This document shows, in pieces, positions 45,130-53,044 of a stretch of 64,000 bases of DNA. This stretch comes from Phycisphaerales bacterium. GTDB lineage: Bacteria > Planctomycetota > Phycisphaerae > Phycisphaerales > UBA1924. Positions within the stretch are counted from its first letter, which is position 1, and the number at the start of each line of letters is the position of its first letter. The notes under the pieces were generated by a model. The model saw only the letters and a program-made list of their open reading frames with translations. It ran no database searches and was not told the DNA's origin. The stretch covers positions 1 to 64,000 of the forward strand of contig CANHCQ010000013.1 in assembly GCA_947459215.1 (NCBI GenBank), in the 5' to 3' direction. The translations under genes were made by a program, and so were the position numbers.

Positions 45130-45292
45130 AGCTCCTGCCAGTATTGTGACCGAAGCTACCGTGCGATGCAAGTGATATTCCGTAGAAATGAGTAGGGAAT
45201 GGATTTTGTTTGGGTTACCGAGTGATTCTGGGTCCACGTCCTTGGTCTGCAACCGCTTTCAGGCCACTGCGTTCCGGGATCTAGACTCCCGC

Positions 45293-45493
45293 ATGCACGT
45301 GACGGTCAACGGAGAAACCCGCGAACTACCGGCCGGTGCGACCGTTCGCACCCTCATTGAGTCACTTGGGCTCGCGGGGAAGGCCTGCGCCGCGGAGGTC
45401 AACGCAGAACTGGTGCCGTTTAGAAAGCACACGGAAACCGAGCTGAAGGACGGCGATCGCATCGAGATCGTGACACTCGTCGGCGGCGGATGA
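45293..45493 (+). CDS. thiS: Sulfur carrier protein ThiS
   Basis: 66-residue ubiquitin-like carrier. [18 protein letters not shown] starts the beta-grasp fold, [14 protein letters not shown] ends it, and the C-terminal Gly-Gly is the residue pair adenylated and thiocarboxylated to deliver sulfur for the thiazole of thiamine. The ATG at 45293 sits immediately after a hairpin (CGGGA / TCCCG, 45274-45291), and no clear Shine-Dalgarno is visible outside it. thiG follows after 139 bases. No TPP riboswitch is recognisable upstream. Confidence 0.92.
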   Translation: MHVTVNGETRELPAGATVRTLIESLGLAGKACAAEVNAELVPFRKHTETELKDGDRIEIVTLVGGG

Positions 45494-45632
45494 AGGCCGC
45501 GCACGGCGGGGACTCTCCGGACGCACGAACGAACAGGTCGCGATCCCGGTTGTGATTCAACTGGCGTCTTGCTGCGAGCACTGCGTACTCTGCCGAGAAG
45601 GGCTTTTCGCCTGTTCTGAATGGGAGCCGAGC

Positions 45633-46508
45633 ATGTCCGTAATCGTTGAGAGCAAAGCGCCCGCCACGCCCCCCACCGCTGAACCGGGCACCGAGCCCCT
45701 GAACATCGCCGGGCGGACGTTCTCGAGCCGCCTGCTGGTCGGCACCGGCAAGTACAAGACGATGGAGCTCATGCAGCAGTCGCTGGAAGCGAGCGGATCG
45801 CAGGTGATCACGGTGGCAGTGCGACGCGAGCGACTCTTCAACGAACAGGGCAAGAGCCTGCTCGAGTACATCGACCTCTCGAAGTACACCATTCTGCCGA
45901 ACACCGCCGGGTGCTTTAGCGCGGCCGACGCCGTCCGCGTGGCCCGACTCGGCCGCGAGATCCTTGAACAGCTCGGCAACCCTGGCGCGAGCTGGGTGAA
46001 GCTCGAGGTCCTTGGCGACAAGAAGACGCTCCTGCCCGACCCTGTCGGCACGCTCGAAGCGACGAAGGAACTGGTGAAGGACGGTTTCCATGTGCTCGCC
46101 TACACCAGCGACGACCCGATCTCCGCGATCCGCATCAAGGAGGCCGGTGCCGCGAGCGTGATGCCCGCGGGCTCCCCCATCGGTAGCGGACAGGGCGTCC
46201 TGAACCGCGCGAACATCATCCTGTGCCTCGAGCTTCTCAAGCAGGGCGACACGTCGTTCCCGGTGATCGTCGATGCGGGCGTGGGCAGCGCCAGCGACGT
46301 TTCCTTCGCGATGGAGCTCGGCGCCGACGGCGTCCTCCTCAACACCGCGATCGCCCACGCCAAAGACCCGGTCATGATGGCCCACGCGATGCGACACGCC
46401 TGTACCGCCGGCCGCCAGAGTTACCTCGCCGGGCGCATTCCGAAGAAGCTGTACGCAAGTGCGAGCAGCCCATGGGAAGGCGTGATCGGGTACATTCCGG
46501 GGGAGTAA
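45633..46508 (+). CDS. thiG: Thiazole synthase
   Basis: 291 residues from ATG 45633 (GGGAG six bases upstream). It condenses DXP, dehydroglycine and ThiS-bound sulfur to the thiazole phosphate. TIM barrel beginning [11 protein letters not shown]; Schiff-base Lys K123 in WVKLEVLGD, equivalent to K96 of the B. subtilis enzyme; [20 protein letters not shown]-like [11 protein letters not shown], and [10 protein letters not shown]. The first 22 residues are an extra Pro-rich extension. The thiS-thiG pairing supports the role; thiF, thiH or thiO are not in the window. Confidence 0.96.
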   Translation: MSVIVESKAPATPPTAEPGTEPLNIAGRTFSSRLLVGTGKYKTMELMQQSLEASGSQVITVAVRRERLFNEQGKSLLEYIDLSKYTILPNTAGCFSAADAVRVARLGREILEQLGNPGASWVKLEVLGDKKTLLPDPVGTLEATKELVKDGFHVLAYTSDDPISAIRIKEAGAASVMPAGSPIGSGQGVLNRANIILCLELLKQGDTSFPVIVDAGVGSASDVSFAMELGADGVLLNTAIAHAKDPVMMAHAMRHACTAGRQSYLAGRIPKKLYASASSPWEGVIGYIPGE

Positions 46509-46513
46509 CGGGT

Positions 46514-46535
46514 ATCGGCGCACGTCCGCGCCGAT
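46514..46535 (+). promoter_or_regulatory. Hairpin between thiG and the porin gene
   Basis: Perfect 8-bp stem ATCGGCGC / GCGCCGAT with a 6-base loop, five bases after the thiG stop. No T-run follows. It overlaps an alternative porin ATG at 46534, which makes the downstream ATG 46558 the better start. Confidence 0.4.
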
Positions 46536-46557
46536 GACCCGTTCGCCGGAAAGGTCC

Positions 46558-47808
46558 ATGCCACGGAAGCTGAGCCATCGCCCTTGTTCCACGCGTGCTG
46601 GCGCCACGCTGGGGTTGGCGTTCGGCGTGCTCGGAGTCGGTTTCGTGGCTGCGGCCTCTGAGCCCGGCCAGCCGATCGGCGGCGTCGCGCCGGACAGTGG
46701 GATCAGCGATGCGCCGAACTCGATCGGCCAACAACTGGCTCGGATGCGGATGGGAACTGTCCTGAATCGCAGGCTGCTCGAACTCGAGAAGCAGACCAAC
46801 TTCCGGCTCGGTCTGGCCAACACGATCGTCTTTCAACAGGCCAGCGCCGGCCCGGGCGAGAGAACCGTTGCCAGCGGCGATCTTGACCTGTTTGTGCGCT
46901 GGACCGCCCTCGGTGCCGGAACACCGAACACCGGAACGCTCTACTGCTCCGCGGAATACCGCTACCAGATTGGCGACGGAACACCCGCCGAGCTCGGGCG
47001 GACAATCGGCACGCTCATCCCGACGGTGGACGGTTTCGGCGAGCGTCCCTTCGTCGCCAAGGAGCTCTACTGGGATCACCGGATCGCCGACGGCCGATTC
47101 CGGTACGGGTTGGGCCGCATCGACCCCGGCAACCTCTTCGGGTCGCATCGGCTGCAGAGCGCGAACACCTACTTCTTGAACAAGGCTTTCTCGGGCAATC
47201 CGACAACGGACAACCCCGGACCCGGCTTGGCGGCCGCCGCGATGTGGAAACCGACCGAGTGGCTAGCGGTCTACGGCGGCGTCGCGGACGCCAACGGCTC
47301 AGCGACGCTCAACCGCATCGAACGTTTCTTCGAGGACGGCGAGATCTTCACGTTCGCCGAAATCGCGGCCCTGCCGACGATCGCGGATCTCGGCGCCGGC
47401 CGGTACCGGCTGGGTGCGTGGCACCGCGATTCGCAAGCGAGCACGGGGCGGCCCGAGGACTACGGATTCTCGCTCACGCTCGACCAGAACTTCGGCGAGA
47501 AGCGCATCGGCTTCTTTCGGTACGGATGGTCCGAAGCGAGCCTGACACGCATCGCCAACTCGGTGCAGGCCGGGGTCGCGATCGAAGACGCGTTCATCGA
47601 ACGCGGCGTCTTCGGCATCGCGGCCGCGTGGGCCGACCCCAGCGCGCCGGGGCAGCGCAACGAGAAGATCGTGGAGATCTTTCAGCGCTTTCAGTTGACG
47701 GACGTTCTGCAGTTCACGGTGGGAGCCGAAGCGATCTTCGATCCCAGCCGCGCCCCCGACGACCGCGCACTGGGTGTCTTCTCGGTACGCTTGAGATTGT
47801 CGATCTGA
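46558..47808 (+). CDS. OprB-family carbohydrate-selective porin
   Basis: 416 residues from ATG 46558 (GGAAAGG upstream). The signal peptide has hydrophobic core LGLAFGVLGVGFVAAAS. The mature protein alternates beta strands with the OprB-type segments ELYWDHRIADGRFRYGLGRID, SANTYFLNKAF and KIVEIFQRFQLTDVLQFTVGAE, ending in an aromatic/hydrophobic outer-membrane strand (FSVRLRLSI). It would form an outer membrane channel for sugars or similar solutes. It follows thiG, separated by a hairpin, and precedes aspA by 36 bases, so co-expression with the aspartate uptake/degradation genes is possible. Confidence 0.82.
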   Translation: MPRKLSHRPCSTRAGATLGLAFGVLGVGFVAAASEPGQPIGGVAPDSGISDAPNSIGQQLARMRMGTVLNRRLLELEKQTNFRLGLANTIVFQQASAGPGERTVASGDLDLFVRWTALGAGTPNTGTLYCSAEYRYQIGDGTPAELGRTIGTLIPTVDGFGERPFVAKELYWDHRIADGRFRYGLGRIDPGNLFGSHRLQSANTYFLNKAFSGNPTTDNPGPGLAAAAMWKPTEWLAVYGGVADANGSATLNRIERFFEDGEIFTFAEIAALPTIADLGAGRYRLGAWHRDSQASTGRPEDYGFSLTLDQNFGEKRIGFFRYGWSEASLTRIANSVQAGVAIEDAFIERGVFGIAAAWADPSAPGQRNEKIVEIFQRFQLTDVLQFTVGAEAIFDPSRAPDDRALGVFSVRLRLSI

Positions 47809-47844
47809 ACAACACGTGGCCGCGATGGCTAGAAGGAGCACACC

Positions 47845-49269
47845 ATGCCGGTTACCAAGCGTCGATTGTCCGCCAGCGGAGTCCGCAAGGAACACGACCT
47901 GCTGGGCATCAAGGCTGTGCCCGCGTCGGCGTACTACGGAGTGCAGACCGCTCGCGCGATGGAGAACTTCGACATCTCAGGCACAAAGGTCTCGGCGTAC
48001 CCGGAGATCATCCAGGGGCTGGCCATGGTCAAGATGGCGGCCGCCCGGGCGAACTACGAGTGCGACCCCAGGGCGCTGCCCCGAAGGGTGCTGAAGGGGA
48101 TCGAGGCGGCCTGCCAGGACCTGATCGACGGACGTTTCCACGACCAGTTCGACATCGACGTTTTCCAAGGCGGTGCCGGAACGTCGACCAACATGGCGGC
48201 GAACGAGATCATCGCCAACCGCGCGCTGGAGCACATGGGCAAGCGTCGCGGCCAGTACGAGTTCTGCAGCCCGCACGATCACGTGAACCTCGCCCAGTCC
48301 ACCAACGACGCGTATCCCAGTTCGCTTCACGTTGCCATGATGCTCGGCAACGAGCGTCTCACGACCGAGCTGCGCGAGCTGGTCCGATCGTTCGAACGCA
48401 AAGGGCGTCAGTTTCGACGCGTGCTCAAGATGGGCCGCACGCAGTTGCAAGACGCCGTGCCGATGACGCTGGGACAGGAATTTGACGCGTGGGCCCGCAG
48501 CCTCACCGACGAGATCGCCACGCTCCGGGCCGTCGAACGGGTCTTGTGCGAAGTCAACATGGGCGGCACGGCGATCGGCACCGGGCTCAACGCGCCGAAG
48601 GGCTTCGCCCGGCGGTGCGCCCGACATCTGGCCCGCATCACCCGGCGCCCGATCCGTCTTGCCGACAACCTCGTCGAAGCAACGCAGGACACGCAGTGCT
48701 TCGTGCTGTACGCCTCGGTGCTCAAGAGTCTGGCGATCAAGCTCTCGAAGACCTGCAACGATCTGCGGCTGCTCTCGTCCGGCCCGCGCGCGGGGCTTTT
48801 CGAGATCAACCTGCCGCCCATGCAACCCGGCTCGTCGATCATGCCCGGCAAAGTGAACCCGGTCATTCCGGAAGTCGTCAATCAGGTCTGCTACCGCGTG
48901 ATCGGGAACGATCTGGCGGTCACCATGGCCGCCGAGGCGGGTCAGCTGCAGCTCAACGTGATGGAGCCGGTGATGGCCGCGTGCATCTTCGAATCCCAGA
49001 AGATGCTTATGAACGCGTCCCGATCGTTGCGTGAACACTGCATCGACGGCATCACTGCCAACGAGAAGGTGTGCCGCTCATCGGTCGAGAACAGCATCGG
49101 GATCGTGACGGCGCTGAACCCTGTACTGGGTTACGACACCGCGACGGAGATCGCGGCCGAGGCGCTGCGCAGCGGCCGGGGCGTCGTTGAACTGGTGCGG
49201 GAACGAAAGCTGCTGACGGACGCGCAGATCCGTCGGGTGCTCGACCCGCGCGCCATGTCCGGGCGTTAG
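47845..49269 (+). CDS. aspA: Aspartate ammonia-lyase
   Basis: 474 residues. It deaminates aspartate to fumarate and belongs to the fumarase/aspartase superfamily. The signature GSSIMPGKVNPVIPE is complete, with the catalytic Ser loop. QSTNDAYPSSLHV, FQGGAGTSTNMAANE and MGGTAIGTG are typical; TNMAANEIIANRALE and Lys/Asn positions favour aspartase over fumarase, though this is a judgement by pattern. A good Shine-Dalgarno (AAGGAG) precedes ATG 47845. It is followed 45 bases later by a Dcu-type C4-dicarboxylate carrier, a well-known functional pairing. Confidence 0.92.
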   Translation: MPVTKRRLSASGVRKEHDLLGIKAVPASAYYGVQTARAMENFDISGTKVSAYPEIIQGLAMVKMAAARANYECDPRALPRRVLKGIEAACQDLIDGRFHDQFDIDVFQGGAGTSTNMAANEIIANRALEHMGKRRGQYEFCSPHDHVNLAQSTNDAYPSSLHVAMMLGNERLTTELRELVRSFERKGRQFRRVLKMGRTQLQDAVPMTLGQEFDAWARSLTDEIATLRAVERVLCEVNMGGTAIGTGLNAPKGFARRCARHLARITRRPIRLADNLVEATQDTQCFVLYASVLKSLAIKLSKTCNDLRLLSSGPRAGLFEINLPPMQPGSSIMPGKVNPVIPEVVNQVCYRVIGNDLAVTMAAEAGQLQLNVMEPVMAACIFESQKMLMNASRSLREHCIDGITANEKVCRSSVENSIGIVTALNPVLGYDTATEIAAEALRSGRGVVELVRERKLLTDAQIRRVLDPRAMSGR

Positions 49270-49314
49270 CGGGCGAAACGGAGCAACACTCGCCTCCGGA
49301 GTCAAGGAGCGGCC

Positions 49315-50787
49315 ATGATCTGGGCGGAGTTTGCGGTCGTGATCGCAGCCATCGTCATCGGCGCTCGCGTCGGTGGCGCCGGCCTTGGTGCGGTCGGGGT
49401 TCTGGGGCTCAGCGTGCTGGTCGGGGTGTTCGGCCTGCCCCCGTCGTCCCCGCCGGTGACGGTCCTGGCGATCATCGTCGCGGTCGTCAGCGCGGCCGCG
49501 GCGATGCAGGCCGCGGGCGGGCTCGACTTGCTGGTGATGATCGCGGAGCGGGCGCTTCGCGCCAACCCGCGCCGCATCACCTTCATCGCGCCGATCGTGG
49601 CGTACGTGTTCACGTTCTGCTCCGGCACCGGCCATGTGGCCTACGCGATCCTTCCCGTGATCGCCGACGTGGCCCGAAAGGCCGGCGTTCGACCGGAACG
49701 TCCGCTGTCCATCAGCGTGATCGCCTCGCAGCAGGCGATCACGGCAAGCCCGCTCGCGGCAGCCACCGCGGCGCTCCTGGCCCTGCTCGATACGAGTAAG
49801 GGCGTCGGTTTGCCGCAGATTCTCATGATCTGTGTCCCATCGACCTTTTTCGGATGCATGATCGGCGCGCTCTCGGTCTATCGACGCGGCGTCGAGCTGA
49901 ACGACGACCCGGAGTATCGGCGCCGACTCGCGTCCGGGGAGATCGTCGAAGCGACAGCGACGAAGCAATTGACCGGCGCCGAGCGGACGCGGGCCATCGG
50001 GTCGGTGGCGACGTTCCTGTTCGCGGCCGTGCTCATCGTGGCGTTCGGACTCTTTGAGAACCTTCGACCGACGTACGCGACAGCGACTCCAAACGTTGCG
50101 GCAACGATCGCCGAAGTCCAACCGGACGAAGGTCCACGGGACGAAGACCAACGCGACGAAGGGAGCCAGTCGCCGGCAACCGAGACGACCAAGGTGCCGC
50201 CACAACCCGGCGCGGATCTGTCCTCTCCGCCAACGGTCGCCCGCACACCGGTGTCGATGTCAGTGCTGATTCAGATCGTCATGCTTTCCGCGGCGGGCAT
50301 CATCATGCTCTGCTTCGGCGCCAAGCCCGACGACGCCGTGCGTTCCAAGGTCGGCACCGCCGGCGTGACCGCCGTCATTTCGGTGCTCGGACTCGGCTGG
50401 ATGGGGAACTGCTTCTTCGAGGGCAACCAGACGCAGATCATCGCAGCGCTGCGGGGCGTCATCGAAGCGCACCCATGGGTCTTCGCCATTGGTCTCTTCG
50501 CGCTCTCGGTGGTGCTTTTCAGTCAGGCCTCGACGGTGATTGCCCTGATGCCCGTCGGCATCGCTCTGGGCCTGCCCGCCGGAACGCTGATCGCGATGTT
50601 TCCAGCCGTGAATGGGTACTTCTTTCTGCCCACCTACGGCACGCTGATCGCCGCGATGGCCTTCGATTCCACGGGCACGACCCGCATCGGGTCGTTCGTT
50701 CTGGTCCACAGCTTCATGCGGCCGGGGCTGGTGGCGACCATCTCGGCCGTCCTGATAGGCCTCGTGCTGGCCCGGGTTGTTCTGTGA
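49315..50787 (+). CDS. Anaerobic C4-dicarboxylate transporter, DcuA/DcuB family
   Basis: 490 residues with about 10-12 membrane spans. It begins with the family pattern WAEFAVVIAAIVIGARVGG; further hallmarks are FTFCSGTGHVAYAILPVI and IASQQAITASPLAAATAA. It would exchange aspartate or fumarate for succinate across the inner membrane. A hydrophilic, Pro/Glu/Asp-rich cytoplasmic or periplasmic loop of about 65 residues (about 250-315) is longer than in E. coli DcuA (433 aa). AAGGAG precedes ATG 49315. Operon partner of aspA. Confidence 0.9.
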   Translation: MIWAEFAVVIAAIVIGARVGGAGLGAVGVLGLSVLVGVFGLPPSSPPVTVLAIIVAVVSAAAAMQAAGGLDLLVMIAERALRANPRRITFIAPIVAYVFTFCSGTGHVAYAILPVIADVARKAGVRPERPLSISVIASQQAITASPLAAATAALLALLDTSKGVGLPQILMICVPSTFFGCMIGALSVYRRGVELNDDPEYRRRLASGEIVEATATKQLTGAERTRAIGSVATFLFAAVLIVAFGLFENLRPTYATATPNVAATIAEVQPDEGPRDEDQRDEGSQSPATETTKVPPQPGADLSSPPTVARTPVSMSVLIQIVMLSAAGIIMLCFGAKPDDAVRSKVGTAGVTAVISVLGLGWMGNCFFEGNQTQIIAALRGVIEAHPWVFAIGLFALSVVLFSQASTVIALMPVGIALGLPAGTLIAMFPAVNGYFFLPTYGTLIAAMAFDSTGTTRIGSFVLVHSFMRPGLVATISAVLIGLVLARVVL

Positions 50788-50882
50788 TTGTCCGGCTTTC
50801 CCCCTCTTCGGACCAGATGCCGTCGCATTACGATCCGGACGCTGCGAGCAGGTACCCCCGCCGCGCTGCCGATAATGAGACC

Positions 50883-52085
50883 ATGCGTTCCACGTTGCAG
50901 CTCTCGCTCGTTGCCCTCGTCACCACGGCAGTGCATGCCGCGCCGTTGGCGCTGCAGTTCAAGTCCGTCGCGAATCTCGGCTCCACGTCACAGGATCAGA
51001 ACGGCGTCACCTTCACGGTCGCGGGACTGAGCGGGATCACGTGGGCTGGGCCGGAGATCGGCGGCGGAGGCTCGTCGTCCCTCACCGTGATGGACAACTC
51101 CAACAAGCTGTTGCGGCTGTCGATCACCCTGGCGAATGACGGCGCGATCGCGTCGGCCGCCATCATCCCGACCGGAGGGCTCAGCCTCGCGGACACCCGG
51201 GACTTCGAGGACATGGCCTATCGCGGAGCGGCGCGTGACACCGTGTATCTGTGCGAGGAAGGCTCGCCGGAGATACGCGAGTACCGGCTCGACAACGGAG
51301 CGTTTGTCCGCACGCTCTCCCGCCCGACGATCTTCGCCAACCGTCGCGCCAACTTCGGCTTCGAGTCCCTCTCGCTGAACCGCACCCGAAGTTCACTGTG
51401 GGCCGCGAATGAGGAAGCGCTGACCGTCGACGGCCCAGTCTCCACCCCCACCGCCGGAACATGGGTGCGTCTGCTCAAGTACGACGCGACCGCGACGCCG
51501 CCGACGGCCACGACGCAGTTCGCGTACCTGACTCAGCCGCTGCACGGAAGCGTCATCAGCGGTGCACGCAGCGGCGTGTCGCAGATCGTCGCGCTTCCGA
51601 ACGGAAAGCTGCTGGTGCTCGAGCGCTCCTTCGCGTTCGGAGCGACGTTCTTCCAGACTCGCATCTACGAGGTCGACACCGCCGCCGCCACGGATGTTTC
51701 GGGGTTGGCAACGCTCGTCGGCACGACGTTCACCCCGGCGACCAAGCGACTGCTGTACTCCGGCGATCAGACCAATCTTGAAGGTCTCTGCCTTGGTCCC
51801 AAACTCCCCGACGGTTCGTACGCCCTGCTCGGCATCGTCGACGACGGCGATCCGATCAGTGTCAATCGCGTCGTTTCGTTCCGCCTGACCGGCGATGTCG
51901 ATAGCAACTGTCCGGCCGATCTCAACGACGACCGCTTCGTCGACGATGCAGACTTCGTGCGATTCGCCGAGTCGTACAACCTGCTGCTCGATCCGATCGG
52001 CGACCTGAATCAGGACGGCGTCGCAGACGACTCGGATTTCGTGCTCTTCGCTGCGGCGTACAACGACCTGGTCTGTCCGTCCTGA
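50883..52085 (+). CDS. Secreted phytase-like beta-propeller protein with dockerin-like C-terminus
   Basis: 400 residues from ATG 50883. Signal peptide MRSTLQLSLVALVTTAVHAA. Residues 20-335 match the esterase-like activity of phytase family: AGLSGITWAG, DFEDMAYRG, FGFESLSLNR, NGKLLVLERSF and TNLEGLCLG are the expected blade motifs. The C-terminal 60 residues carry two EF-hand-like Asp-rich loops (DLNDDRFVDDADF and DLNQDGVADDSDF) flanked by Cys (CPAD...CPS). This is the dockerin-like terminus found on many exported Phycisphaerae proteins, probably a Ca-dependent attachment module. The gene is monocistronic, 95 bases after the Dcu carrier. Confidence 0.85.
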   Translation: MRSTLQLSLVALVTTAVHAAPLALQFKSVANLGSTSQDQNGVTFTVAGLSGITWAGPEIGGGGSSSLTVMDNSNKLLRLSITLANDGAIASAAIIPTGGLSLADTRDFEDMAYRGAARDTVYLCEEGSPEIREYRLDNGAFVRTLSRPTIFANRRANFGFESLSLNRTRSSLWAANEEALTVDGPVSTPTAGTWVRLLKYDATATPPTATTQFAYLTQPLHGSVISGARSGVSQIVALPNGKLLVLERSFAFGATFFQTRIYEVDTAAATDVSGLATLVGTTFTPATKRLLYSGDQTNLEGLCLGPKLPDGSYALLGIVDDGDPISVNRVVSFRLTGDVDSNCPADLNDDRFVDDADFVRFAESYNLLLDPIGDLNQDGVADDSDFVLFAAAYNDLVCPS

Positions 52086-52101
52086 CCCTAGGCCTCGGCG
52101 T

Positions 52102-52584
52102 TCAGCGTTCCGGCGCGACGCGCTGGATCAGCGCGACGCGATTGCCTTCACAGTCCTTGAACTCGGCGACGACCGTCTGCGGCCCGACCTGCGTCGGCGG
52201 ATACAACTCCTTGCCGCCCAATTGCACCGCCTGCGCCAGCGTGGCACGGACATCGTCGACCTTGAAGTAAATGCGCGTGCCATCGACCGATGGAACGTAG
52301 CTCTCGCCAGTGGCGATCGCCCCAGAGATGCCTTCGCGGTCACCCACCTCCGGGAACAGCCCCATGGCATGTCCATCGATGGTTGTGCGCTCGATCGCAA
52401 CGCCGAGCAAGGCGCTGTAGAAGTCGATCGCCCGATCAAGATCTGTCGCGGGGATCTCGAAGTAAACCACCGGAACATCTCGAGACATGGCGTCATTCCT
52501 CCCGGCGTGCGACGAGGTGCTCGCACACCCGTGCAGCGCCATCCCCATGGCCATAATCGCGATACACCACCCCGGCGTGCTCAT
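52102..52584 (-). CDS. VOC (glyoxalase/bleomycin-resistance fold) protein, possibly a lipoprotein
   Basis: From ATG 52584 (overlapping the upstream ybjQ-like stop as ATGA): 160 residues. The first 20 form a lipoprotein signal with lipobox ALHGC. A second ATG (52488) with GGGAGGA nine bases upstream would give a 128-residue cytoplasmic version starting MSRDVPVVYFEIPATDLDRA. The VOC domain is complete: DLDRAIDFYSALLGV, IYFKVDDVRATLAQAVQLGG, EFKDCEGNRVAL. Metal-ligand positions are only partly conserved, so an enzyme activity cannot be assigned. Both starts are plausible. Confidence 0.8.
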   Translation of the reverse strand: MSTPGWCIAIMAMGMALHGCASTSSHAGRNDAMSRDVPVVYFEIPATDLDRAIDFYSALLGVAIERTTIDGHAMGLFPEVGDREGISGAIATGESYVPSVDGTRIYFKVDDVRATLAQAVQLGGKELYPPTQVGPQTVVAEFKDCEGNRVALIQRVAPER

Positions 52585-52922
52585 GTCCGAGGCCTCACCA
52601 CCACCGCCGTGCCGTAGCAGAGGACTTCGGTCGCCGCCGACGTGCCGCCCATGTCGGACGCGTCGTAACGCACACCGACGATCGCGTTCGCGCCGCGAGC
52701 AATCGCGTGCTCGATCATGATGTCGTACGCCTGCTGGCGAGCCTGCTCGCACATCTCCGCGTAGGCACCGATGTTGCCGCCGATCATGGACTTCAGACCG
52801 CCCATGATGCCTTGGCTGATCGTGGGAGCTCGCACGACGATGCCGCGCACGACGCCCTTTTGCTCGACAATATCGAAGCCTTCAAGCGAAAACGTTGTCG
52901 AGACAAAGACGGTGGAAGGCAT
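52581..52922 (-). CDS. YbjQ/UPF0145-family protein
   Basis: 113 residues from ATG 52922 (AAAGGAG six bases upstream). Family pattern: a beta strand with GVVRGIVVRAP, then GGLKSMIGGNIGAYAEMCEQARQQAYDIMIEHA, ANAIVGVRYDASDMGG, and EVLCYGTAVVV. This is the DUF74 heavy-metal-binding fold that forms pentamers; its in vivo role is not established. Overlaps the VOC gene by 4 bases (translational coupling). The gap to the GH10-like gene end (52923-53044) holds nothing recognised. Confidence 0.9.
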   Translation of the reverse strand: MPSTVFVSTTFSLEGFDIVEQKGVVRGIVVRAPTISQGIMGGLKSMIGGNIGAYAEMCEQARQQAYDIMIEHAIARGANAIVGVRYDASDMGGTSAATEVLCYGTAVVVRPRT

Positions 52923-53044
52923 GAACGCTCCTTTCGTGCCGAGTACTTTACCGTCCGTATCAGTGGCAGACACGCTTCTGCCGTTCGCATCACGCAGACG
53001 CAGAAGCCAGCGTCACCCCAACGTGAACGACCAACGACCGTTGC

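Noticed and set aside
45130-45292. Possible TPP riboswitch ahead of thiS
   Set aside because: The CUGAGA and ACCUGAUC-type core elements are absent in this gap.
23562-45493. Functional link between the JAMM-like lipoprotein and the ubiquitin-like ThiS
   Set aside because: They are 20 kb apart, one is extracytoplasmic, and ThiS pairs with thiG in a standard thiamine context.
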